NCBI RefSeq assembly: GCF_010183535.1
Contig: NC_071328.1
Location: 13,764,001-13,828,000 of the forward strand
Length of the DNA: 64,000 nt
From: Caenorhabditis remanei
Lineage: Eukaryota > Nematoda > Chromadorea > Rhabditida > Rhabditidae
Direction: 5' to 3'
Shown: one piece after another, positions 11,201-23,600 of the stretch
Layout: each line of letters opens with the position of its first letter
Position numbering within the stretch: the stretch's first letter is position 1
Notes under the pieces: generated by a model
Database searches by the model: none
The model's input: the letters and a program-made list of their open reading frames with translations, nothing else
Told to the model about the DNA's origin: nothing
Translations under genes and position numbers: made by a program

Positions 11201-14200
11201 ATGGTTCTGACACGTGCTGAAATAATGAAAAACGAGAAAATGCGAATGTTTATTCGAGAGGAAGCGATGATTGGGATATCGATCGAATCAGCTTACGACA
11301 GTTTTTGTGGGAAATTTGGAAAATCAGTAATGGAATTCATCGAATTTGACTATTGGTTTTATCGATTTTATGATGGAGGTGATCACGATTTGCAGTGTGA
11401 AATGGACTATGAGAAGGAGTGAGTGGAAGTTTGGGAATGTACGCTATAAAATATCATTTTTCCACTATAAAAACGCGCCAAAGACACGCCAGATATAAAA
11501 ATTTCCTTCAAAAACGCCCATTTTCCACTAAAGCGCGCCAAAGATACGCCAGGTATGAAAATTTCGATCGAAAACGCCCATTGCCCGTCAAGAAAACGCG
11601 CCCAAGACACACAAGATTTCGAAAGTTTTTTTAAAACGCGTCAAAGACACGCCAGATGTACAAATTTTGATTGGAAACTAATTTTTATACAGAAAAACGC
11701 ACCAGATATAACAATTTCGATCGAAAACCAAAATTTTTACGAAAAACGCGTCAACGAAACGCCAGATATCGAAATTTTTCTAAAAACTCTCATTTTCCGT
11801 TATAAAAACGCGCAAAAGACACGCCAGGTTTTGAAATTTCCCTCGAAACCGCAGTTTTCACGGAAAACGCGCCAAAGACACGCCAGGTATTGAAATTTCC
11901 CCCGAAAACTGCAATTTTCCACTATAAAACGCGTCAAAAACACGCCAGATTTCGAAAGTTCGCTAAAAAGTTCATTTTCCGTTAGGGAAACGCGTCAAAG
12001 ACACGCCAGACACTAGAGTTTCCCTCTAAAACCGCAATTTTCCACTATAAAACGCGCCAAAAACACGCCAGATATCGAAATTTTGCTACTACACGCCTTA
12101 AAAATCCAGCCGCTGGCCTTGAAACGCAAAAAACAAAAAGTTCAGTCAGCAGTGACAAATTTTGAACATTTTCCAGCGGTAAATTCGGTTTCAGAGGGTT
12201 TTTTATCATAGGAACGCCCATATTTTTCTGAAGTCATAATTATATTCCAGTCTGAACCCTCAGTACCGAACTATTACTGATCTACCGCCCGAGTTAGTTC
12301 ACAAAGTTTCTGGAAACCTGAGCTCAATTGAAAAGTAAGTTAAACCCAAGCACGTGCCCTTTAACTAATTTATTTTTCAGATGGAATCTCGAAAAAACGT
12401 GTTTTTATTTGAGAAAAATTGGCGATGGAGTGCCTATCCGCCTGAAAAATGCGGTCTTGTTGATTGATGAGAATGAGTTTTTATTCAGTACCCAGCTGAC
12501 GCATTTGCGATCTCAAAAATCGTTCAAATGTTCTGGAGTGAACGGTGGATGTCATGTGATTAAAGATGAAGCTACCGATAATAAAAGTCAGAAGTTCATT
12601 GAAAATGAACACTTTACGAGTGTTGGCATGAATTTTATGAAGAGTCTAGCAGAATTTCCAAATTTGAAAATCGATAAACTGATTATAAATCAAATCACCA
12701 GAAATGAAGAACTATGGAATCAGTTCGTCACAGCCTTGGAGCATTCGCTGAAATCTTTACCTCACAAAATTCATGTAAAATCCCTTAAAGTTATCTGTGA
12801 CGATCCCCAATGTCTTCTCAATCTTGTGCCATTGATGAACCCTGGATACTTGGAAAAATTAGAAGTAAAATATGCTGCGAATTTACACCCCCGAGAACCA
12901 TTGCGTGTGGAAATGAATTCTGATGTGTGGAGTGAAGTTCAAAACTTGGAACAATATAAACAGTTGAAATCTTTGGCATTTGAGGACTTCACACTACCAG
13001 CGTCTCCAATAGAAGAATACGTTTTTCTACGTAGTTTTCGCGTACGATTTGAATCGGTTCCTCTTGAAGAAATTGTTAGGATTCGAGATGTGAGTTTAAA
13101 TTGAACTTGGAAACCGGGCTGAAACGGACCTGCGCGCAACTCGCTTGTAACGCAATGAAACATTTTTGTGACCACATTAACGAATAGTCATCTGGCCCGT
13201 AGTCACTGGGTAACAGCGATGAACCTCGCGAAAACGCGCTCCGTTGATACGAGAGCCGCGTCGTCTCGAACGGAATAAGCCGCGACGCGGCGGACGGCGC
13301 TGGGCGCGATGAGACATCTGCTTTTTTCACTGAAAACATAATAGAAAAGTGTCTGTTTTGAAGAAAAAAAGTCAAAATCAACATTTTCCTGTTTCAGGAA
13401 ACACCATTTTGAAAGTACAGACTTTGAAAAATGCGGGAAAGACAAAGAATTTTTAGAAGATTTCAGTCACGGAAAACTATGAGAATACTAATAACTGGTG
13501 GCGTTTACAACAAAAAACTTTCGAAGAAGCGTTTTTGAGGTGAAGTCGAGCCGAAGATTCACAATTTCAGCTGCTGTCAAGACGTAGAAGTAGAAACCTT
13601 AAAGTTTTATTCATGAATCTACGGGAATACTGTCTAAACGGAAAAAATCATAGTTGTCACCGGGCCGATCCGGGCCTTGTGCGGGCCTTGAGATAACTCG
13701 CTTCAAAATGACAATTAGGAGTCGATCAACCTGTCAAATTTTAGATCTCGGTGAGCTCTACTCGATTCTTTTTCCATTTTCACTGTGAGTTCTGTGAGAG
13801 CCGCTGTACAATCCATTTAGTGGCCGGGCCTTGATTCAAGGCCCGGCTGTTCAAAGCCCGGCCACTAAATAGATTGTACAGCAGCTCTCACTAAACTCAT
13901 AATGAAAATGAAAATAGAATCGAGTAGAGCTCATCGAGACCTACAATTTGACAGGTTGATCGACTCCTAATTGTCATTTTGAAGCGAGTTATCTCAAGGC
14001 CCGGATCGGCCCGGTGACAAAAAATACGTGGAAAAAATAATCTGAAATGTTCACCTTGACTTGTACATTGATTTTGTCCATTTTTCGCTGCATTAGTTGA
14101 CTGAAAAAGATTTTTTTTGGTTCTGTAATAATATTTCGAACGAAAAACAAAGTAAATGTACGAAAAGTCGGTTTTAAACAAGAAAAAATGAAGAAAATTG

Positions 14201-14472
14201 AGCTTTTTTGACGAAAAAACGAGCATCGCGAAGTTTTGTTTCATTTTCTCCAATTCACCTAAATAGTTTTTTTTTTTCAGATTCTGCCAAAGTTTCCTGG
14301 ATGCCACTCTATCTGCTTATACTTTAATGAACTACTATCATATGAAGCCAGTGAAACTCTAATCGATTACTACGAAACGACGTCAATCAATTTCGTTCAT
14401 CATGCACCAAATGACGTTAGGGATCTTACGTTCTTTGTTAAGCTATTCAGTTTTTCGATTTGGAGAAATTGA
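11201..14472 (+). CDS. F-box / FTH (DUF38)-type protein, FBXA-like
   Basis: Four exons, 11201-11418, 12251-12334, 12381-13089 and 14281-14472, give 400 aa with consistent phases. The start ATG follows TATTTTCAGA, a probable trans-splice acceptor. Residues 1-73 resemble the helix-rich N-terminal (Mos1-HTH-like) domain common in Caenorhabditis FBXA proteins. Residues ~78-105 form the F-box (DLPPELVHKVSGNLSSIEKW), which binds Skp1-like proteins in SCF ubiquitin ligases. The remainder matches the leucine-rich layout of the FTH/DUF38 domain, thought to bind substrate. AATAAA lies near 14511. Intron 1 holds a minisatellite and intron 3 a GC-rich hairpin. This family is large and fast-evolving, so no one-to-one orthologue or substrate is proposed. 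Confidence 0.85.
11460..12090. repeat. degenerate minisatellite with CGCGCCAAAGACACGCCAG core
   Basis: Fills intron 1 of the FTH F-box gene. About ten units of roughly 55-65 bp each carry AACGCGCCAAAGACACGCCA followed by a variable ATATCGAAATTT-like spacer. A related core (GCGTCAAAGGCGCGCCAGAT) recurs at 42945-43195. Confidence 0.75.
13655..14018. repeat. GC-tipped hairpin element in F-box intron 3
   Basis: Left end GTCACCGGGCCGATCCGGGC pairs with GCCCGGATCGGCCCGGTGAC at the right. The arms are ~170 bp and meet at 13840-13860 (GCCGGGCCTTGATTCAAGGC). No ORF. Confidence 0.8.
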
Positions 14473-14635
14473 TTTTTTTTTTCTATGGAAGTTCTTTTTC
14501 AATTGTTTCAATAAATATTAAAAACAGATAAAGATAAAAGTCAGAAGCTGCAATTTTTTATCCCTAAAATGTTATTTGAGTCTTCATAAGTACTTATAAC
14601 TCAGAATCAAAAAATCAAACTTTGAAGTTTTTCAG

Positions 14636-17600
14636 ATGTTGTGCATACGGGTGGGACGATTTTTCAGACAAAAACGAAATTTCAACAAATTAGCGGCAGC
14701 AGGCACCGACTACGGACATGATGAACATAATAACTCTTACTGTAAGCAAAATAATCATGAGATCTCAAAATTATGTTTCAGACAAATACGCATACATCGG
14801 TGGAGCTGCTACAGTAGGATTACTTGGATATAAGTACTTACTGAGAACTGCAAGATTGGATTATGCACAAGAAGAGAAAAAGAAGTTAAAGAATCTTCCA
14901 ATTTACACACAAGAAGAAGTGAAGAAGCATGGGAAAGAAGCAGACAGGATTTGGGTTACTTATAAAGATGTGAGTCTCTTTTTTTTCAACAACTAAAGTT
15001 TTTCGCTTCACGGTGAGAGGTTCATCGAATCGAGGCAGAGCGCACTTGCGCAACACGTGGGCGAGAGGGCGGCGCGAGAGAGACGCAGAGAAACGAGAGA
15101 AAAAAAATTTCAACTGAAAATTCAGTTTTTCGTCAATTACAGCTCAGAAAAAAATAATTCCGTTTTCTAGTGTTGCAAGCCGTGTTGTTGGCGTAATTGT
15201 GAATATTTTGATTATAAAATGGCCTGCGTTGGTGGAGTTTGCACAAAGTTATCACCGTTTTCCCATTTACTACTGAAAATTGAAAAAATAGCCAGTTTTT
15301 CACATTTTTCTCGAAAATGAAGTCTCGATGCAAACTCACGTTTGCAAGATGGATAGGCCCAATCACTGTCGACATTTTAATCACAAAATTGTTCGATAAT
15401 ACTCAAAACTAATGGAGTTAATACATTTTTTGTGAACAGCTGACTGTAATCACAATTCCGAAAAACACCGATTTCTCATCGAAATCGGTGTTTTTCATAG
15501 TTCTTTTGGACTGAATAATCATAAAAGTAGTTTTGAAGTTACTTTTCAGCAATATTTGCTTGAAAATCTAGAAATTCGAAAAAAAATTGGAAAATTTTTT
15601 TTTCAAAATTTTTTAAATTTTGACTTTTTATGATTTGTTAGTCATTAGTAGCTACTCAGAACCTTAAATTGGTCAATTTTCTTGCATTTCCTCAGAGTAT
15701 TTCATTTTTAATCGAAATTCAATTATTGTAGGCTTGCAAATTTCTGAATCGAGAAATGCGCCAATGATCGAGTAGTGCGCAAGCAGCTTTGCACTTTCGA
15801 TGAACCTCTCACCGTGCGCTTCCTGGAATATTAAAAATTAATTTCTTCAAAATATTTGTAATCAGCTCGTCGAGAGCTTTTAGAAAAGTATAATCATGAC
15901 TATGTTCTGAACAAATTGGGTCTCACCACGAAAACTACAGTACCCCGTTTGAAACCGCGTACTGTAATTTTGTGGCGAGACCCAACTCGCTCCAAATATG
16001 GTCATGAGTATACTCTATAAGGTTCAGGGTGTCTACGATGTGACAGACTTCATTTCAATGCATCCTGGTGGTGAGAAGATTCTTCTGGCGGCGGGAGCAG
16101 CGGTAGACCCATTCTGGGCACTATACTCACAACACAAGACAGCGGAAGTGTTGGAGATTCTTGAAGGATACCGAATCGGACGATTGGATGTGAAGGATGT
16201 TCCAAAAGTGAGGGTTTCTAATGGAGATGGAGATTTTGATGGAGTCTTCAGCTTAAGAACAGTTTTTAGCGCTGAAATTTCAGATTTTTCAAATTTTCCA
16301 GTTCTCTGTGTGTTCACAATCACATCTCTTACAGTAAGACGAGATACGGTGCATTCTGGGGGGAACTTAACTTCAGAATTTTAAATTTTGGTTTTATTAG
16401 TCTCAAAAATCATAAAAATAGACCGTTTTATTAGATCTTTTCATAAAAACTCATGAGAGCTGGGGTGTCTTGGGCGCTTTTCAAAATCTCCCATGAGGGC
16501 CCTTGCCAGATTTCGGGAGTCTAGAAAAATTCTCCCACGCTACGGGTGACGTCACCAGGTGCACCTGTGTACCTGTCTGAAAAAAGGCCTGCATGGATTA
16601 ACTGTCTAAAAAAAGGCCGACCTGAAAAGAGTCCTGTAACTCATCATACTTCTGTTCATAATTCCCAGGAAAGTACCTGACCTGTGCACCTGTTTTTACC
16701 TAATTACCTCTTTACCGTACACCACTTTAACGTAAGCCTAGTTACCCGTACACCTATACCGTACGTCTACCTATTTGGAAAAAAATTGCAAAAAAAGTTT
16801 TTGGGATTATTATTGTTTCAATGATTAATTACCATTATTACGTTTTATATCAACGCAACCAACATATGACCTGCCACCACGACGACTGAAATGAAATTAT
16901 AATGTTTTTGGATATTTTTTATGAAGTTCTGATATATTCTAGATCGGGAGGATTCAAACCCGCGTCTACTGAAGTAAACCTCAGCCCGGATAAAACATAA
17001 CATTAATTTCCGAAATTTTCGGTTTCAATATTTGTGAAAATGAAAAAAAATTGGTTTTTTCACTTACCATCGATGAGAAAATGCGATGGATCAATTTAAG
17101 CCAATCGAAACAATAATTTGGAACAGAGTTGAAACAAAAATTTTTTAGTCACAATTTTTGAGTAGGAAATTTTTATTAGAATAGCAAAGATATTCATGTG
17201 AAAATAAGTTATTAAGATTACTGTAGCAGTTATAGAATTTATTCAAAAAATTATTAAATGTTAGTGATAATACAATCTATTATAATGTCATCATTGACAC
17301 AAAAAAAGACCTTTGAAAAAATTTCAAAACAGCGAAGACAGCGAAGAAGATATTCTTTTCAAAACGATTCCAAAATTTTGTTGCACTCAATTACAAAAAC
17401 TAATAATATGTTAATTTGAATATATTTTTTGGAAACAGGAATATCTTTTCAGTTTTAAGTGGTACAGTAAGATTACAGTAGTTCATTTAGATTGACGCAC
17501 ACTCCTCCATGTTTAGCCTTTCAAAATTTTTTGAAACATTTTAATTATTTTTAGCTCGATAAATTACTGTAGGATCACTGTATAGTTTTCATTCGAAATC

Positions 17601-20600
17601 TGAAAATTGAATGAAATATCCTTACTTTTATTTCATATAAAGAAGTTGTATCATTTTTCTCTATTATTGGAAATTCCTTAGACTTTTGAACATTTTCAAA
17701 CATACCTAAAAATACTGGTGTTTCAATAATTTCTATCCAAAAAACAGAGGATCTAGCAATCTTAACAATACATTTGCAATTTATCCTATTCAACATGTCT
17801 TTCTGAAACAGGACGGTTTGTGTAGAATTTCAAAAAGATACAACTAGAGATACGCATTGCTAATCTGTCTAATCTGTCACAATTTCTAGTTTTCAAGGAC
17901 TTACAGGTCACTGCAACTATTTATAGTTTATTGTAAAAGGCATGAATGCGCCTGCTCATCCTTTTAACATTTCAGTCTGTTTTAGGTACACATTTAGTTT
18001 ATGATTGCAATCATTTATTTCCCGGTATAGCAAGGAGAAGGACTTGCCGTCCTTCACCCGCACCAGTATAGAAACTCAAATGTAAAGGGGGAAAAGGGTC
18101 TCTCGGCCGGCCGCGTGGTTGTTTACGCCTCGCTGAGCCGAGAGCAAGACGTCATCTCAGTCGAGAGAGAACCCGAGGAAAAGAGAGTAGAGACAGGTCA
18201 GAGACTGGCCTGTGACATCCTCCCCTCTTTGGAAAGATGGTTTCGTCCTCGAATCTCTATGAAAGAGAACAAGTAAAAAACCACTTTTCCGCAGGGTTTC
18301 CCTAAGGCTCTCCCCTCCTCTCGAGAACCGCTTCGTCCCGAAGAGTCAACCAACTTGGAATTAAAAGTGGTTGAAAACTTGCGGTGAAACAGTCCAAAAG
18401 AGCCTAAAACAGTGAAACAAACTATAAAACAACATAAAATACACGAAAATAAACAATCGTCATCAAGGTCTCAAATACAAAAATCAGATTCTCATAGCAT
18501 CTTATTGCCCTAATCTTATCTAGTGACCGAAGTTTTGTTAAACTGGCGGCGTTAGGAAGTTGCGGAACATACAACAATAAACTATGATGTTTTGAGGCGA
18601 GTATCTACAAGAAGAAAATCAAACATTCTAAAATTAAAAATTTTTGGAGCTGTATTATACAATTCAATTAACAATTGGGGGGACAATCTTCTCAATTATT
18701 GGTTCTATTCAAATCAGACTCATTTTAGCTGTTGAATTTTTGAACAGTCAATTACTTAATAACCATGCGCTTCCGCGCATGTGCTCATCCGCTCATTATC
18801 CTACACTCACACTAGTGACTTTTTGTCTCAACTAGGGGTGGGAAATTTCTCAAAATGGTATTAAAAAATTATAATTATATTGACTTTCCTTTCCGGCATT
18901 GAAGATCCCTTGACAGCTTTTCACATCAGGCCAATCCTTTTCCAGTGATTGATGCCAGAACAATCCAAATCAAAATCCGCGATCGATTGAAATCGAGAAC
19001 ATCGCAACTGCATTGCACTGAGACTGACGACGATGAATATTAGAGTGATATAATAGAAGTTATAGAATGAATAGTAGAAATGGGTGGGTAGTGGGGGTTC
19101 AAATAGTGGTGGTTGGTTCCATGGGTGTAGCGGTGTAGTGGTAGCACTTCAGGACAGATTTGAATCCTGCGACGACCTGAGTTCGCAGATGATAAAGTTG
19201 AATAATAGGGCGCCAACTTTATCACCCTACTCGAGGTGGGACTTCCATGTAAAAGGCATGAATGCGCCTGCTCATCCTTTTAACATTTCAGTCTGTTTTA
19301 GGTACACATTTAGTTTATGATTGCAATCATTTATTTCCCGGTATAGCAAGGAGAAGGACTTGCCGTCCTTCACCCGCACCAGTATAGAAACTCAAATGTA
19401 AAGGGGGAAAAGGGTCTCTCGGCCGGCCGCGTGGTTGTTTACGCCTCGCTGAGCCGAGAGCAAGACGTCATCTCAGTCGAGAGAGAACCCGAGGAAAAGA
19501 GAGTAGAGACAGGTCAGAGACTGGCCTGTGACATTATATTCAATGAATATTACACAACCCCATTTTCTACAAACTTCAAAAAATTACCAAATTTCACAAT
19601 TAATCGATTTTCATAGTTCTATTTTTGTTACCCTCATAGTCTCGCAAAACTTGAGTTTTTCCTGACCCATATTATTAGTCCAGCTGCGCTAGTTTGAGGT
19701 TTATCTGGGACAATTGTCTACACATATTTCCATCTGCCTCCTTATCTCCCTGGGAAATCGGTCTTTGTGGGAAACTTGGAACCTTGAACGGTCGCATCAG
19801 AGAAAATACCTGTCATTCACAGTGGTCGTCTCATCTAATCCTATTTCACATTCGTTTGAATTTTCCCATTGTCTCATTACTGTAAACACCTACCACCTGT
19901 ACCCTTATCTTCATGAGAAATCATTTTTTTCCGCTTTTTCTCGTCAATTTTTTTTCAAAAATACCACCTGCCATGTTATTTTCTTGAGAAATCCGACTGT
20001 ATACCTGAACATATGAGGTTGGATGAAAGGAATACATTCAGTTGTCTCTTTTACCCCTCACCGGGCAGTCGTCTCTTTTTGGGCTCTCAATCTGTTTCTA
20101 ATTGCATTTTGACCTTTTGGTTATTTCTCAAAAAGCTGTATTTTGGGTCGTAGTAACGCGTTTCAGGTTTTAATTTGTGTTCGATAAGTTTCCCAGAAAA
20201 CAGTATTCGCATTAGTTGGTAGATGTTTAAATGGAGGGTGTGAACTCTCAGCCACAAACACTCACACCTGTCATTTATCTTTCTGGGAAATCTAATAGAT
20301 GGCATATCGATAGAGAAAAAACAAATCTCATGCAGACAGGCGAGAACGAGGGATTAATAATAAATAGGAAGGGCCGTGTTTTCATTGTTCTTCACTTATC
20401 TTAATGTGAAATCTAATAAGTGATGGCGAATAAGACACGCCCCCTAGTCCATATGAGGTTGGATGGATGGAATACAGTCAGTTGTCCCTTTCACTCCAGC
20501 AGCGAGCAGTCCTCTCTTTTTGGGCTCTTTCTTTTTCTTATTGCATTCGATCTATCTGTGTTCTTTATAAATCAAAATTTTATAAAAATATCCAAAAAAA

Positions 20601-23600
20601 ACGATAATTTCTTTTCGTATATCAGAATTTCATTAAAAATATCCAAAAACAGGATAATTTCTTTTCAATTAACTTCCCCCACCATTCTTATCTGTGTCGG
20701 TTCCGGTTAGACACGGTCAGTTACGCTGCGTGAGGTCTATACTTATCCGGGCTGAGGTTTACTTCAGTAGACGCGGGTTTGAATCCTCCCGATCTAGAAT
20801 ATATCAAAATTTTATAAAAATATCCAAAAACAGGATAATTTCTTTTCATATATCAGAATTTCATAAAAAATATCCAAAAAAACGATAAATTCTTTTCAAT
20901 TAACTTCCCCCACCATTCTTATCTGTGTCGGTTCCGGTTAGACACGGTCAGTTACGCTGCGTGAGGTCTATACTTATCCGGGCTGAGGTTTACTTCAGTA
21001 GACGCGGGTTTGAATCCTCCCGATCTAGAATATATCAAAATTTTATAAAAATATCCAAAAACAGGATAATTTCTTTTCATAAATCAAAATTTTATAAAAA
21101 TATCCAAAAACAGGATAATTTCTTTTCGTATATCAGAATTTCATTAAAAATATCCAAAAACAGGATAATTTCTTTTCAATTAACTTCCCCCACCATTCTT
21201 ATCTGTGTCGGTTCCGGTTAGACACGGTCAGTTACGCTGCGTGAGGTCTATACTTATCCGGGCTGAGGTTTACTTCAGTAGACGCGGGTTTGAATCCTCC
21301 CGATCTAGAATATATCAAAATTTTATAAAAATATCCAAAAACAGGATAATTTCTTTTCATAAATCAAAATTTTATAAAAATATCCAAAAAAAACGATAAT
21401 TTCTTTTCGTATATCAGAATTTCATTAAAAATATCCAAAAACAGGATAATTTCTTTTCAATTAACTTCCCCCACCATTCTTATCTGTGTCGGTTCCGGTT
21501 AGACACGGTCAGTTACGCTGCGTGAGGTCTATACTTATCCGGGCTGAGGTTTACTTCAGTAGACGCGGGTTTGAATCCTCCCGATCTAGAATATATCAAA
21601 ATTTTATAAAAATATCCAAAAACAGGATAATTTCTTTTCATAAATCAAAATTTTATAAAAATATCCAAAAAAAAACGATAATTTCTTTTCGTATATCAGA
21701 ATTTCATTAAAAATATCCAAAAACAGGATAATTTCTTTTCAATTAACTTCCCCCACCATTCTTATCTGTGTCGGTTCCGGTTAGACACGGTCAGTTACGC
21801 TGCGTGAGGTCTATACTTATCCGGGCTGAGGTTTACTTCAGTAGACGCGGGTTTGAATCCTCCCGATCTAGAATATATCAAAATTTTATAAAAATATCCA
21901 AAAACAGGATAATTTCTTTTCATAAATCAAAATTTTATAAAAATATCCAAAAAAAAACGATAATTTCTTTTCGTATATCAGAATTTCATTAAAAATATCC
22001 AAAAAAACGATAAATTCTTTTCAATTAACTTCCCCCACCATTCTTATCTGTGTCGGTTCCGGTTAGACACGGTCAGTTACGCTGCATGAGGTCTATACTT
22101 ATCCGGGCTGAGGTTTTCTTCAGTAGACGCGGGTTTGAATCCTCCCGATCTAGAATAAATCAGAATTTTATAAAAATATCCAAAAACAGGATAATTTCTT
22201 TTCATAAATCAGAATTTTATAAAAATATCCAAAAACAGGATAATTTCTTTTCTTATATCAGAATTTCATAAAAATATCAAAAAACATTATAATTTAATTT
22301 CAGTCGTCGTGGTGGCACGTCGTATGTTGGTTGCGTTGATATAACGTAATAATGGTAATTAATCATTGAAACAATAATAGTTCCAAAAACTTTTTTTTGC
22401 AATTTTTTTCCAAATAGGTAGACGGGTAACTAGGCTTACGTTAAAGTGGTGTACGGTAAAGAGGTGTACTGTAAAGAGGTGTACTGTGAAGATGAAATTA
22501 GGTAAAAACAGGTGCACAGGTCAGGTACTTTCCTGGGAATTATGAACAGGGGTATGTTGAGTTACACGACTTTTTTCAGGTCGGCCTTTTTTTTAGACAG
22601 TTTGGCCATGCAGGCCTTTTTTTCAGACAGGTACACAGGTGTACCTGGTGACGTCACCCGTAGGGTGGGAAATTTTTTCTAGAAACGGGGGAGGGAAAGT
22701 TCTTTCTCCATTCTACTTTTGGGGCAAAAAATCGATTTGGAACGAAAAAATTACGGTTATCTGGATTTTGAGTAGAAAAATTAGAATTTGTAGAAAAAAT
22801 TCACTATGAAGCACGTTTCTCAACTAAAACTCCGCTTTCTAAGCCAGAAACCAGTTGAGAAGGTAGGTTCCGCCCCTAAAACAGTTTGAAACCGGGCTCG
22901 GAGCAAAACGACGCATTTTGAGCTGAAATACCAGTCAAAGACAGTAGGCTCCGCCTTCAAAACCGTTTTGATCCGTTCAAATTTGTAAATTTTGCTAGTT
23001 CCCTGTCAAAAAAAAGTGCTTAGTCTTACATATGTTTGCAATCGTTTGCAGGCAGAGCCGGACGCATTCTCAAATGATCCGGAACGTCATCCAGCTCTAC
23101 TGGTGCGTAATGCCAAACCGTTCAATGGCGAGTCCCCACCTTCCCTCCTCACTGACCACTTCTATACACCTAATGAACTGTTCTTTGTCCGAAATCATCT
23201 ACCGGTTCCTGATGTATGTGAATTTTCACACGATAAGTACATATGAACATAGGTACTTACAGATTAAAACCGAAGACCATTGTCTTACTGTAGAAACACT
23301 AAACGGAAAAACAATTGACTTGTCTGTCGATGAACTCAAAAAGAAGTACAAGTCCTACACTATTGGAAGTGTCATTCAATGCGCTGGAAATAGAAGGGCA
23401 GATATGAATCAATATAAAAAAGTGCAAGGATTGATGTGGGAGGGTACTGCAATCAGTAATGCGGAATGGACTGGAGTTCGTCTCCGAGTAAGTTTTCATT
23501 TATCTACAGTACCGTCCCACAAAGATATCAAAAAAAAGATAGCCTTTTTCAGTTGAAAATGTCTAATTTTGAGAATGTGTCTTTTTTCCCCACAACACGG

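Larger units (their letters stand above)
17932..19533 (-). mobile_element. short non-autonomous LTR retrotransposon (nested in element A)
   Basis: Two 286-bp direct repeats (17932-18217 and 19248-19533), apparently identical by eye, begin TG and end CA and are flanked by the 4-bp duplication TTAT (17928-17931 and 19534-19537). Orientation is minus: reading that way, the LTR ending ...TTTTACA is followed at once by TGGAAGTCCCACCTCGAG, a primer-binding site starting with TGG, and the other LTR is preceded by the polypurine tract AAAGAGGGGAGGA. The 1,030-bp interior has no gag or pol, so it must move with proteins from elsewhere. Confidence 0.85.
16521..22682. mobile_element. 6.2-kb long-inverted-repeat element (element A)
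   Basis: Both ends are inverted copies of ~480 bp: CTAGAAAAATTCTCCCACGC with GGTGACGTCACC at the left, and GGTGACGTCACCCGTAGGGT with TTTCTAG at the right. The inversion continues through AAGGCCTGCATGG, ATTAATTACCATTATTACG and the B-box-bearing unit ending GATCGGGAGG. The interior holds an LTR element and a tandem array. No transposase is recognisable. It lies in sulfite oxidase intron 3. Confidence 0.8.

Noticed and set aside
13076..13445. Minus-strand ORFs of 80-102 codons
   Set aside because: They lie across the end of F-box exon 3 and a GC-rich intronic stretch; no homology-like motif was seen.
20694..22150. Regularly spaced repeats resembling a CRISPR array
   Set aside because: Units are ~282 bp with related spacers, in a eukaryotic intron, with no cas-like genes.
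20694..22271. Six similar small ORFs (about 64-98 codons) beginning MSVPVRHGQLR
   Set aside because: They are the same frame read through each tandem unit; they lack splice or promoter signals and end in AT-rich spacer. Repeat by-products, not a gene family.
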